Position numbers and translations under genes: made by a program | The notes under the pieces: generated by a model | Seen by the model: only the letters and a program-made list of their open reading frames with translations | Database searches by the model: none | What the model was told of the DNA's origin: nothing | Shown: piece after piece, positions 39,659-45,745 of the stretch | How the letters are laid out: the number at the start of each line of letters is the position of its first letter | Position numbering within the stretch: the stretch's first letter is position 1 | DNA from: a virus | Reading direction: 5' to 3' (one strand) | Virus record (IMG/VR): IMGVR_UViG_3300030339_000075 | Span: 1 to 45,745 of that record | Length of the DNA stretch: 45,745 nt

Positions 39659-40296
39659 GCCTCTAATTCCCCCTCCCATTTATTAGACTTTTGTAAATTA
39701 TCCTTAGCCCATAAGGGTTGCAAATTTTTATAGTTAAAGCATTGTTTTTGCTGTTCAGAATCAGTTAAATCAAAAGAAGCATAAGGTCGAATATGGTCTA
39801 AATGTATTTCCCCTGATAAAATTTTATCCCAAGTCATCCCCAATGTAAATTTAGATTCTATATATGATTTTAATTCCAAAAATGAACATCCTAGTAATTC
39901 TACAGTAAGAGTAGCTTTTTTTGTATATTGGTTATGAATTGCCATTGATATTCTACGTCTTATTTTTGTGGCTATATTAAACCGAGGGTCTGTATTGTAC
40001 TTTTTAACATTATAGGCTTGCATAGTTTTTCTATTTTTGGCGGCCCACCTATTTGCCACGATTTTTCTTTTTTCTGTTTTTCTGTAGCGGGCATATACAG
40101 CATTTGATTTTTCTGGATTGGTTTTTCTCCAATTTTTACTTATAACAAGACATTTCACCTTATTTTCCTGATAATATTTCTGGCACCTACTTCTTACACA
40201 TTCTTTACAGTCTTTTCTATATCCAGAAAGATTATCTTTACGTTTCGGGAACTGATCCTGCTCTTTCTCCACCCCACACTTATTACAAACCGGCAT
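39655..40296 (-). CDS. HNH homing endonuclease
   Basis: A 213-residue HNH nuclease inserted among tail genes. The N-terminus holds Cys knuckles CNKCGVEKEQDQF and CKECVRSRC, then a basic helical linker of about 90 residues. The C-terminal nuclease core shows MTWDKILSGEIHLDHIRPYA with the D-H-I catalytic core, NYKNLQPLWAKDNLQKSNKW with the conserved Asn and His-type site. This domain set is common in phage homing endonucleases. The ATG at 40296 overlaps the stop of the gene before it (TGATG); a GTG at 40299 is an alternative. The gene is more AT-rich than the tail genes on both sides. Confidence 0.8.
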   Translation of the reverse strand: MPVCNKCGVEKEQDQFPKRKDNLSGYRKDCKECVRSRCQKYYQENKVKCLVISKNWRKTNPEKSNAVYARYRKTEKRKIVANRWAAKNRKTMQAYNVKKYNTDPRFNIATKIRRRISMAIHNQYTKKATLTVELLGCSFLELKSYIESKFTLGMTWDKILSGEIHLDHIRPYASFDLTDSEQQKQCFNYKNLQPLWAKDNLQKSNKWEGELEA

Positions 40297-40724
40297 CACA
40301 GACTCCCCGCAGGCTTATTCCTGGTCATGGTATGCTCTATTTTAGCAGTAAACTGGAACCTGTATGCTCCACCTGTGCCGCTCCACCCTCTAATAGACGA
40401 ACATTCACACCACACATCCTTAGCATTCCCCATAGTTCCTCTATAATTCTCCATAGCATTTAAAGCCGCTTCAGCCAAATTGCTTCCCTTATACATCTGA
40501 GTAGGTCCACAATCCACAGTGATCCTTAAATTGGCAGTTTCCTCAGTAGTATTAGCGGCTATAATTTCCCTCGGCCCTTCCGAATTCTCCACCACCATAT
40601 AAGGCATTAAAGCACCAGTAGGGGCTTGGATCACATATATCCCACTGATAGTAGCAACCGGACTGAACAAAGCGGCCATACCAGACGCAGTACAAAGATA
40701 GGTTCGTACATCCTGTGCTATCAT
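40296..40724 (-). CDS. tail terminator / completion protein
   Basis: A 142-residue protein of the DUF3168/tail-completion type by position and pattern: N-terminal helix DVRTYLCTASGMAALF, ISGIYVIQAPTGALMPYMVV, LRITVDCGPTQMYKG, NAMENYRGTM and C-terminal FQFTAKIEHTMTRN. This protein caps the tail tube and contacts the head connector. The ATG at 40724 overlaps the upstream stop (ATGA); a TTG at 40745 in the same frame is less likely. In the family the sequence is weakly conserved, so synteny is important to this call. Confidence 0.65.
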   Translation of the reverse strand: MIAQDVRTYLCTASGMAALFSPVATISGIYVIQAPTGALMPYMVVENSEGPREIIAANTTEETANLRITVDCGPTQMYKGSNLAEAALNAMENYRGTMGNAKDVWCECSSIRGWSGTGGAYRFQFTAKIEHTMTRNKPAGSL

Positions 40725-41251
40725 ACTTGCCTCTGTGAAGCCCAAAAGTTTTTAAGTTCCGCAATCATCAACCTTCTGCCCAATGCCTCTATCTGATCCG
40801 CAACAGGCCCCATAAAAGGCCATGCATCTGTTCCATTATCCCTTATATTATTTATAGCATTAAATATCTGATGCTCGGTCATTCTGCGTTTTCTTCCCCA
40901 TTCCTTCATCTCTGCAATAAACTCTGCCGAACCTTCAGGATTTATATGAGGGGAGCTTCCTCTCTCACGATAAGCGGCGTGTTCATTGGCAGAACCAATA
41001 TCCACACAATTAGCAGGAGGAGTATCCAGCATATCCTCTGAATTCTTGGGATTACTTCTATTTACAGCAGTTATCCACATAAGAGAATTAGTCAAATCAC
41101 CTTTATCATCATGTGGCTTCGTTAGTTCTTGCATTTTCCCTACACAAACATTTCCGATTCGTTTTAATGCCGCTTCTACAGGTCTAACTATGTCCGCTGG
41201 ATTCATATCGAGAAAATCCCCTGTAAAATCGACATGAACTAACCGTTGCAT
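40721..41251 (-). CDS. HK97 gp10-like neck or tail-joining protein
   Basis: A 176-residue protein located between the head-closure and tail-completion genes, as are HK97 gp10/lambda gpZ-like neck proteins. Recognisable features are ADIVRPVEAALKRIGNVC, DDKGDLTNSLMWI (the G-x-L-x-x-S-x-x-W type segment) and HAAYRERGSSPHINPEG with AWPFMGPVADQIE, similar to the AxxVExGT and ARPFLxPA boxes of gp10-like proteins. The ATG at 41251 overlaps the previous stop as TAATG; a longer start at 41266 is possible. It ends in ATGA overlap with the next gene. Confidence 0.6.
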   Translation of the reverse strand: MQRLVHVDFTGDFLDMNPADIVRPVEAALKRIGNVCVGKMQELTKPHDDKGDLTNSLMWITAVNRSNPKNSEDMLDTPPANCVDIGSANEHAAYRERGSSPHINPEGSAEFIAEMKEWGRKRRMTEHQIFNAINNIRDNGTDAWPFMGPVADQIEALGRRLMIAELKNFWASQRQV

Positions 41252-41583
41252 TATCCAATACTCCATGCGGCACGTTTAAGCATACAAACCATATGAGGAT
41301 TTATATTTCGCCACAGTTCAGGTATACCAACTACTTGCCTTTGTGTGCCCCTAGGATCGATTATCCCGTCATTAGGCCCAATCATAGTTTCATAAGCAAG
41401 AGGGCACAGCAGATATTCAGACACATCAGCAAAGTTCTGGTTATTTATAGGGGATTCAGTGCCATATGAAACTGGCTCTAATCTCCCGGTAATGTCATAT
41501 AAATGAGTCCAGACAGGATCGCTCCCATCTACGCCAACAGGACGCCATACTTGCATGACTTCCTGATATTCATCAAATATCAC
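41251..41583 (-). CDS. head-closure / stopper protein
   Basis: A 110-residue protein in the position of the head completion/stopper. It is beta-rich with EVMQVWRPVGVDGSDPVWTHLY, ITGRLEPVSYGTES, YLLCPLAYETMIGPNDGIID and QRQVVGIPELW, typical of SPP1 gp16-like and related stopper folds. It starts with GTG in a GTGA overlap with the upstream connector gene. Assigned by gene order and beta-barrel pattern; sequence similarity alone is not decisive. Confidence 0.55.
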   Translation of the reverse strand: MIFDEYQEVMQVWRPVGVDGSDPVWTHLYDITGRLEPVSYGTESPINNQNFADVSEYLLCPLAYETMIGPNDGIIDPRGTQRQVVGIPELWRNINPHMVCMLKRAAWSIG

Positions 41584-41957
41584 AGCCCACCACCGAGATA
41601 AGTATTGATTATCTGCTCAGAGGCAACAGTGCCTACACTTCCCGGCATGGAGTCCATAAGACCGAGTAGTTGCATACCGTAGTTAGTAAGCTGAAGTTCC
41701 TCACGAATTACGCCGACGCCACCAAAGGACTTGGATAGACGACCTTCCATGAGATAGGTAATTACGCCAGATTGCCCACCACGAGTACTATTTAGGGTCC
41801 ACATATGGGCGGCACGTAAAGCCACAGCTATATTCCAATTATCACCAAAGAACCCTGAAGAAGTCTGCTGTTTTGCCAACTCTATATAGACATCATAGCT
41901 CGCCGTAGCGGACATAGCTGGGGCAATAACGAGCAGAATTTCTTCGGGGGTTGCCAT
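41580..41957 (-). CDS. head-tail connector / adaptor (DUF4054-like)
   Basis: A 125-residue helical protein with features of DUF4054-like connectors: DVYIELAKQQTSSGFFGDNW, NIAVALRAAHMWTLNST, GVITYLMEGRLSKSFGGVG and a C-terminal LTNYGMQLLGLMDSM. Proteins of this family form the adaptor ring between portal and tail. It is located after the capsid genes and before the stopper, as expected. The C-terminal end GGGL overlaps the next gene by GTGA. Confidence 0.65.
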   Translation of the reverse strand: MATPEEILLVIAPAMSATASYDVYIELAKQQTSSGFFGDNWNIAVALRAAHMWTLNSTRGGQSGVITYLMEGRLSKSFGGVGVIREELQLTNYGMQLLGLMDSMPGSVGTVASEQIINTYLGGGL

Positions 41958-42422
41958 CTATTGCTCCTTAGTTTTAGGGGTATCTATTCCCATACGCCTA
42001 AAAATATCTTCCTTCAAATCCTCTTCCATGTGCCGCTTTAGGGCAGTACAAATATCATCACGATTTTCAGCCTTATACCATTCCACAATAAGCGCAGGAT
42101 TCAAAGTCTCCTTAATGACAGCGGGAAGTCTTTTCCTAGTCAGTTCCTTGAATACAATTGGAATACGAACAGAAGTGACCTGTAGCTTTTCATCCTCACA
42201 AGGAACAGATAGAATTGCCGCTTTATGCTGGGCACCATTTTTCTCCACCGTCTGCCATTCCTCTACTATATCCCCATTTGCAATCTGACAAAGAACAAGA
42301 TCACGGCATAATTTCCATGTAAGATCATCTACCTGATTATATCCAGGTGCTAGAACAACCATTTCATTAGTAGCAGGAACCTGAATTACTTTAACTCCCC
42401 CAAATGTCCAATTAACTAGCAT
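41958..42422 (-). CDS. hypothetical head-region protein (154 aa)
   Basis: A 154-residue protein between the capsid and connector genes. The ATG at 42422 has AAGGAG at good distance; a GTG at 42428 in frame is less likely. The first 40 residues contain VVLAPGYNQVDDLTWKLCRD, and the C-terminal half is helical and charged (ICTALKRHMEEDLKEDIFRR). It may be a minor head protein. No family can be named from sequence alone. The stop adjoins the next gene's ATG region, so they are co-transcribed. Confidence 0.5.
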   Translation of the reverse strand: MLVNWTFGGVKVIQVPATNEMVVLAPGYNQVDDLTWKLCRDLVLCQIANGDIVEEWQTVEKNGAQHKAAILSVPCEDEKLQVTSVRIPIVFKELTRKRLPAVIKETLNPALIVEWYKAENRDDICTALKRHMEEDLKEDIFRRMGIDTPKTKEQ

Positions 42423-42458
42423 AATCACTCCTTGTGCCTATATTGGCTACTTACATTG

Positions 42459-42490
42459 AAAAATCCCCTCCTATATTTCAAGGAGGGGAT
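42459..42490 (-). terminator. intrinsic terminator after the major capsid gene
   Basis: On the minus strand: ATCCCCTCC (42490-42482), 10-base loop, GGAGGGGAT (42471-42463), then TTTTT starting at 42463-42459. Nine perfect GC-rich pairs. It lies 7 bases after the capsid stop and would lower expression of downstream connector genes. Confidence 0.75.
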
Positions 42491-42496
42491 ATATTA

Positions 42497-43423
42497 CTAA
42501 ATCAGGTCAACATAGCATACGGATAGTGGATAGTAAATTATTACTCCCGCACAACGCGCCATGCAAGGAATGGTATAGGTCATTCCCTTCTTGTCCGCAT
42601 CAAACTGCTCAAAAGGAACAGGAAGAATAAGCTGAAGGTGATCTGCATCATTCTTAAACACAATAGCCCTAGTACCGGAACCAGTACCAGCGGTCTTCAG
42701 TTCATTAAGCCACTCAATCCTCTTGATATAGGGATTAGTCTTAAGGAAGTAATCATACACCGTAGAATCACTATACGTACCAAGTCGCTTAGTGATGATA
42801 GTGTTATACTGTGCAAGGGGCAGAAGCATGGTATCAGGGGCTTCTACACCATTGGTGGCGCTAAGAACTGCATATACCATACCATTCATGTCAGCAAGTA
42901 TTTCATCAGCAGTCTTGAGCGCCCACGTACTCCCGCTAGTACCAGAAGTAAGAGTAAATTGAGTAGCACCAGTACAACTAAGAAATCCCGCAAGATTAGT
43001 AGCAGTATCACCAGAGAAGGCGACAGAGTTAATCTTGTCCTCAATAGCCCGACGAGCCGCATCAGCCCTACGAGTCTCAAGGGGGACACCCGCCAACTGA
43101 GCCCTACGAATCTCCTGAATGGAGTAACCGTAGGCCGCGCCAATATCATGGGGGGCAACCGTATACTCCACACCATAGATATCCACACGGGGAAAGTCAC
43201 TAGCATAGTCAGCAACCATCTTGGCATAGCCAACACGGGTATACTGTCGCCAAGTGATTTCCGTGGCACCAGGGCCAGCACTAGAATCCACAGGGAGAAG
43301 CGCAATCGCCTTGTTAGGAGCCCACTTCACATCATACGTATTACTCTTAATAACCTCAAGCTGACGCTTGAAAAACGCGCTCTCATTAGCGTCGAGGTTC
43401 ATTGCATCAATATGTTCAGCCAT
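42497..43423 (-). CDS. major capsid protein (HK97-fold, DUF2184-like)
   Basis: A 308-residue protein that fits the DUF2184 major capsid family. Features include the N-terminal NANESAFFKRQLEVIKSNTY type start, TEITWRQYTRVGYAKMV, the P-domain helix RRADAARRAIEDKINSVAFSGD and the beta part APDTMLLPLAQYNTII, then FKNDADHLQLILPVPFEQFDA and a C-terminal IYYPLSVCYVDLI. The order protease/scaffold, cement, capsid is canonical. There is no sign of an N-terminal delta domain, which agrees with a separate scaffold protein. A terminator lies right after the stop. Confidence 0.8.
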   Translation of the reverse strand: MAEHIDAMNLDANESAFFKRQLEVIKSNTYDVKWAPNKAIALLPVDSSAGPGATEITWRQYTRVGYAKMVADYASDFPRVDIYGVEYTVAPHDIGAAYGYSIQEIRRAQLAGVPLETRRADAARRAIEDKINSVAFSGDTATNLAGFLSCTGATQFTLTSGTSGSTWALKTADEILADMNGMVYAVLSATNGVEAPDTMLLPLAQYNTIITKRLGTYSDSTVYDYFLKTNPYIKRIEWLNELKTAGTGSGTRAIVFKNDADHLQLILPVPFEQFDADKKGMTYTIPCMARCAGVIIYYPLSVCYVDLI

Positions 43424-43437
43424 TTTATACCTCCTCC

Positions 43438-43890
43438 TTACGCTACGAGCTTAATGCCGTTGACTTCGAGCAAAACAAGGCCGGAAGTCGTGGTCTGAGT
43501 AGTACGGAACATACCACCAATATTATAGTTACCACCAGAAGTAGTGCTGAAAAGTCCAGCAGAAGTGGCATACGCAGCGACAGGAGAGCCGGATACCGTA
43601 GTAGCCGCCTGCACCCAAATCATGCCCCTCTTGAGAATATTCACCACATCGTAAGCCGCATAAGTCCCGACATCCGCATCATGGGAAATCTGACTAGCAA
43701 CCGCAATACCCATAAAAATGTCGCCGCTCGCATAGGTGGGATGGACAGAAGCGACGTTGTTGGGAGTCTGATAGACCGGGCGACCAGGCGTTACAGCCGC
43801 AGTACACGGGTAGCTATCAATATAGCAATCGTCAGCAAGTCCATAAAGCAAACCTAGCATAGCGGAATCCATAGTTCCATAAGCAGCCAT
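43438..43890 (-). CDS. head decoration / cement protein
   Basis: A 150-residue, Gly/Ala/Thr-rich protein upstream of the capsid gene. It fits the structural cement (DUF2190/gp24-like) group: SYPCTAAVTPGRPVYQTPNN, ASGDIFMGIAVASQISHD, YAAYDVVNILKRGMIWVQAA and VNGIKLVA at the end. These proteins are small beta-barrels that stabilise the expanded capsid. The ATG follows an AAGGAGGAATC site, suitable for abundant expression. The call rests on the pattern and the gene order. Confidence 0.65.
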   Translation of the reverse strand: MAAYGTMDSAMLGLLYGLADDCYIDSYPCTAAVTPGRPVYQTPNNVASVHPTYASGDIFMGIAVASQISHDADVGTYAAYDVVNILKRGMIWVQAATTVSGSPVAAYATSAGLFSTTSGGNYNIGGMFRTTQTTTSGLVLLEVNGIKLVA

Positions 43891-43899
43891 GATTCCTCC

Positions 43900-44454
43900 T
43901 TATACCTTTTCTTTCTTAGTTAGACGAGCAATGTAAGCTTCCCTGGCCTTATTAGAGTCAGGGGCTTCCTTTACATCGACATTTATAGCAACAGCAGGGG
44001 CATTAGGAGCCCTGACAGCTGCATCAGCATTGTCAACCTCGGCAAGCTGTTCCACCGCACCATCAAAACGGGCATCAAGGTAAACCTGATCCTTACCGTC
44101 AAAATTAGCCTTGGGGAACACCTTCAGGACAACAGCCTTCTGAATCTCGGGCTCTTTCATGTCCTTAACCTCAATACCAGCCTTGGTGGCGGCATCGAGA
44201 ATTCGCACCCTACGGGCAACAGCAGCCTCCACAGCCTTCTCATCAACCCTCGCGGCCTCTAGCTCCTTAACCTTGAGATTGGCCTTCTCTAGGCTATCCT
44301 TCAGGGTATCACGCTCGGCCTCAATCTTAACCTTCTCCGTGGTCAGAGCATCAAGGTTGGACTGAAGACCGTCTGCACGATCCTTTTCCGCCTTAATAAG
44401 ATTCTGAACCTCGGAGGCGTCAATCGTGACAACTACATTAGTAGCTTCTGCCAT
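43900..44454 (-). CDS. internal scaffold protein (in-frame start within the protease gene)
   Basis: A 184-residue product starting at the ATG at 44454, in frame with the protease-scaffold gene. GAGGAGG at 44463-44469, 8 bases upstream, is an excellent ribosome site inside coding sequence. The product would hold only the coiled-coil and C-terminal part. Lambda Nu3 within gene C is the precedent. Other proof is lacking. Confidence 0.55.
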   Translation of the reverse strand: MAEATNVVVTIDASEVQNLIKAEKDRADGLQSNLDALTTEKVKIEAERDTLKDSLEKANLKVKELEAARVDEKAVEAAVARRVRILDAATKAGIEVKDMKEPEIQKAVVLKVFPKANFDGKDQVYLDARFDGAVEQLAEVDNADAAVRAPNAPAVAINVDVKEAPDSNKAREAYIARLTKKEKV

Positions 44455-45027
44455 TACTGGTTCCTCCTCAATTTCATCTCTATTTATTACGGCATTTCCA
44501 GCCGCATCTAACCTAATTCTAGCTGCATCCCCTGCACGAGCGCGAGGAACGATGCTTACATGGTTATAGGATATGTTTCTCTGAATAGCATCATAAGCAA
44601 CCCCACCCCATACCCCAGGAGTGGGATCAAGGTCAGCAGAATAACCACAAGACAATTCCCGCTTCCCTGCCATTACATCATTGATAGCCTCTACATCTTG
44701 CACAATCATATCCACAGTCAAATAGACATTATCCCCAGAAGGATTACTACCCACATTACCGATCTGAACTTGGCGCACATTCTCAGACGTTACTCTGAAA
44801 TCTGGATGCTCATTGGTAAGGGGAAGCAATTTAAGGGAATCCATTGATTCTTGCTTAAACACTTCCTCGGGGCATCTAAGTTCATGGATTATGGTGCCAT
44901 CCGCTTGGGTATAGGGAAATACCCCAATTTGGGTTACACAAGCTCTACCGACTAAATAACCTTCCTTGGTCTTAGTAAATGGTGCAGTAGACCATTTTGG
45001 GGCTTCTACTACATCTATCCTATACAT
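43900..45027 (-). CDS. prohead protease and scaffold protein (DUF2213-like)
   Basis: A 375-residue protein. Residues 1-185 match DUF2213: the N-terminal RIDVVEAPKWSTAPFTKTKE, GVFPYTQADG, LTNEHPDFRV (candidate His), KRELSCGYSADL (candidate Ser) and YNHVSIVPRARAG, together a S78-like protease core. From residue 192 there is a separable region, start MAEATNVVVTIDASE, with a long coiled-coil (LIKAEKDRADGLQSNLDALT) and Ala/Val/Asp-rich end, typical of scaffold. A strong ribosome site before Met192 suggests separate scaffold translation. It begins in TAATG overlap with the small basic peptide gene. Confidence 0.75.
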   Translation of the reverse strand: MYRIDVVEAPKWSTAPFTKTKEGYLVGRACVTQIGVFPYTQADGTIIHELRCPEEVFKQESMDSLKLLPLTNEHPDFRVTSENVRQVQIGNVGSNPSGDNVYLTVDMIVQDVEAINDVMAGKRELSCGYSADLDPTPGVWGGVAYDAIQRNISYNHVSIVPRARAGDAARIRLDAAGNAVINRDEIEEEPVMAEATNVVVTIDASEVQNLIKAEKDRADGLQSNLDALTTEKVKIEAERDTLKDSLEKANLKVKELEAARVDEKAVEAAVARRVRILDAATKAGIEVKDMKEPEIQKAVVLKVFPKANFDGKDQVYLDARFDGAVEQLAEVDNADAAVRAPNAPAVAINVDVKEAPDSNKAREAYIARLTKKEKV

Positions 45028-45164
45028 TACTTGCCCTTCTTCTTAGCTCCACCACAGCCATCCTTGGACTTATCACAAGGTTTAGGCATTGCCTTTCCAC
45101 CATTCATCGGCTTTTCCTTGCCATTCATCGGCTTTTCCTTGCCCTTCATCTCACCTTTGCTCAT
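45027..45164 (-). CDS. Lys/Gly-rich 45-residue peptide with repeats
   Basis: ATG at 45164, preceded by GGAGGATTACAAT. The 45-residue product is very basic with KGKEKPMNGKEKPMNG, encoded by two perfect 21-bp units (45101-45142), and a Cys pair (C30, C37) near KPCDKSKDGCGG. It stops as TAATG in overlap with the protease gene. It follows a promoter at 45206-45235, so it is the first gene of the head transcript. It may bind DNA or be an internal capsid peptide; that is speculation. Confidence 0.6.
   Translation of the reverse strand: MSKGEMKGKEKPMNGKEKPMNGGKAMPKPCDKSKDGCGGAKKKGK
45101..45142. repeat. 21-bp perfect tandem repeat, two copies
   Basis: Units 45101-45121 and 45122-45142 are identical and encode two copies of GKEKPMN in the small basic peptide (minus strand). 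A partial, imperfect third unit follows at 45143. Confidence 0.9.
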
Positions 45165-45205
45165 ATTGTAATCCTCCTATATAGTCGAAATCATATATTT
45201 AAGTA

Positions 45206-45235
45206 TATATAGCACGAAAGTGGGGTACTTGTCAA
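45206..45235 (-). promoter_or_regulatory. minus-strand promoter for the head gene cluster
   Basis: TTGACA (45235-45230), spacer 18, TATATA (45211-45206), read on the minus strand. It precedes the basic peptide, protease/scaffold, cement and capsid genes. The 186-base gap 45165-45350 holds this promoter and a terminator, no gene. Confidence 0.6.
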
Positions 45236-45270
45236 TAGGCTTAAAATGTACTTCTAGGTGGTATAGGTAA

Positions 45271-45306
45271 TTAAAAACAAAAAACCATCCTTTTGAGGGG
45301 ATGGTT
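45271..45306 (-). terminator. intrinsic terminator after the 73-aa gene
   Basis: On the minus strand AACCATCC (45306-45299), 8-base loop, GGATGGTT (45290-45283), followed by TTTT and GTTTTTAA. Well-formed; it separates the upstream minus-strand gene from the head promoter. Confidence 0.75.
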
Positions 45307-45350
45307 AGCTAGCTACTATGTAAAAATCTATTATTTAATTATAATACATA

Positions 45351-45572
45351 TTATTTGGAACTTCCCTGCCCCAAAAACTCATCCTTATCTGTTCGTATTT
45401 CTATAATAGCAGGGTATCCGCCCCCAAATCCCCGATGTTGCAGATAGTAATCCATACAAATTTCCTTAACAATAATATCCCATTCTGTAATTATATTTTT
45501 AGATGTCCAATATTTATATATACCAGATTCATTGTCGTTCTCCTTGCCCTGTGTCCTGTAATGTAATGTCAT
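45351..45572 (-). CDS. hypothetical protein (73 aa)
   Basis: A 73-residue protein, start ATG at 45572 preceded by a GGGGGAT site. It is hydrophilic and aromatic (GIYKYWTSKNIITEWDIIVK, YYLQHRGFGGGYPAII). No family is recognised. It is followed by a terminator, so it is the last gene of the transcript that comes from beyond the right edge. Confidence 0.5.
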   Translation of the reverse strand: MTLHYRTQGKENDNESGIYKYWTSKNIITEWDIIVKEICMDYYLQHRGFGGGYPAIIEIRTDKDEFLGQGSSK

Positions 45573-45605
45573 AACATCCCCCTATATTGGATAGATAAAC
45601 TAAAC

Positions 45606-45745
45606 TTAATTATCAGTGCGATACACGCGAATTTTTCCCTCGTAGGAAGAACTGTCACCGTCCTTGGGTATCCGTTTACGATGCTCCTCAGTAATCTCTA
45701 TATAGTCCCCTGATTCATTAACCTTTACCCGAACTTCCCCAAAGT
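45606..45745 (-). CDS. C-terminal end of a gene extending past the right edge
   Basis: An open frame from the window edge to a TAA at 45606, giving 45 residues (FGEVRVKVNESGDYIEITEE, then HRKRIPKDGDSSSYEGKIRV). No start is present in the window, so the gene begins beyond it. Nothing in the fragment identifies a family. Candidates by synteny would be portal or minor head proteins, but the fragment gives no support for either. Confidence 0.5.
   Translation of the reverse strand, partial: FGEVRVKVNESGDYIEITEEHRKRIPKDGDSSSYEGKIRVYRTDN

Noticed and set aside
42886-43305. 139-codon frame inside the capsid gene
   Set aside because: Leu/Val/Arg-rich shadow of the capsid frame with no ribosome site, unlike the pair at 24764-25279.
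42638-43498. Long plus-strand open frame (286 codons) opposite the capsid gene
   Set aside because: It is antisense to a well-supported capsid gene, has low-complexity Ser/Thr/Arg content, and lacks a ribosome site and family features.
1-45745. tRNA genes, CRISPR arrays, integrase and attachment sites
   Set aside because: Looked for cloverleaf and CCA-like ends, spaced direct repeats, and tyrosine or serine recombinase motifs; none was seen by eye, although a tRNA search program could still find a weak one.

Overview
The window is a contiguous piece of a tailed double-stranded DNA phage (or prophage) genome with siphovirus-type morphogenesis genes. Coding density is very high: most neighbouring genes overlap by 1-4 bases (ATGA, GTGA or TAATG junctions). 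No tRNA, rRNA, CRISPR array or integrase was seen. The terminase and portal genes are not in the window and probably lie beyond the right edge, upstream of the minus-strand head genes. The host cannot be fixed. A DUF261-like peptidase is weakly reminiscent of spirochaete elements, and the possible spanin-like lysis pair would fit a Gram-negative-type envelope.

Left arm, plus strand, 1-24681 (metabolism, replication, recombination, sugars). It opens with the end of an RtcB RNA ligase, then a SprT-like metalloprotease, a DnaB-type helicase, an HNH nuclease, and a family A DNA polymerase with a uracil-DNA-glycosylase-like N-terminal domain. Next come an AP2/HNH homing endonuclease and a nucleotide-metabolism group (MazG-like, Nmad1/DUF1599-like, ThyX-like). 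A T4-like recombination set follows: a UvsY-like mediator, a gp32-like ssDNA-binding protein, a second homing-type endonuclease, a RecA/UvsX recombinase and a PD-(D/E)XK nuclease. From 12705 there is a sugar-nucleotide and glycosyltransferase locus: GT-B transferase with SEC-C tail, RmlA, RmlB, then RmlC, an RfbH-type 3-dehydratase, an RmlD-like reductase, a GT17-like and a GT-A-like transferase. Inside this locus sits a Mre11/Rad50 (SbcCD) module in which the Rad50-like ATPase is split into two genes on either side of the nuclease.

A hairpin at 24702-24765 separates the two convergent arms. Right arm, minus strand, 45745-24764 (structure and lysis). In transcription order: a basic 45-residue peptide, a DUF2213-type protease/scaffold with a likely internal scaffold start, a cement protein, the major capsid protein, head-tail connector and tail-completion proteins, an HNH endonuclease, the tail tube protein, tail chaperones joined by a -1 frameshift on A AAA AAC, a 1287-residue tape measure, a 1294-residue tail hub/fibre protein, small membrane and coiled-coil proteins, a candidate endolysin, receptor-region proteins (one with a perfect 60-bp tandem duplication), a metallophosphoesterase, a holin-like protein, and two coiled-coil membrane proteins encoded in two frames of the same DNA.

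The most unusual elements are the phage-borne deoxysugar pathway with a radical-type PMP/[2Fe-2S] dehydratase, the split Rad50 with Mre11 between its halves, and the almost fully overlapping membrane-protein pair at 24764-25279. The sugar genes together with the nucleotide-modification-like genes suggest glycosylation of DNA, virion or host envelope; the sequence alone does not say which. All function calls rest on motif and family recognition by eye, without database searches.
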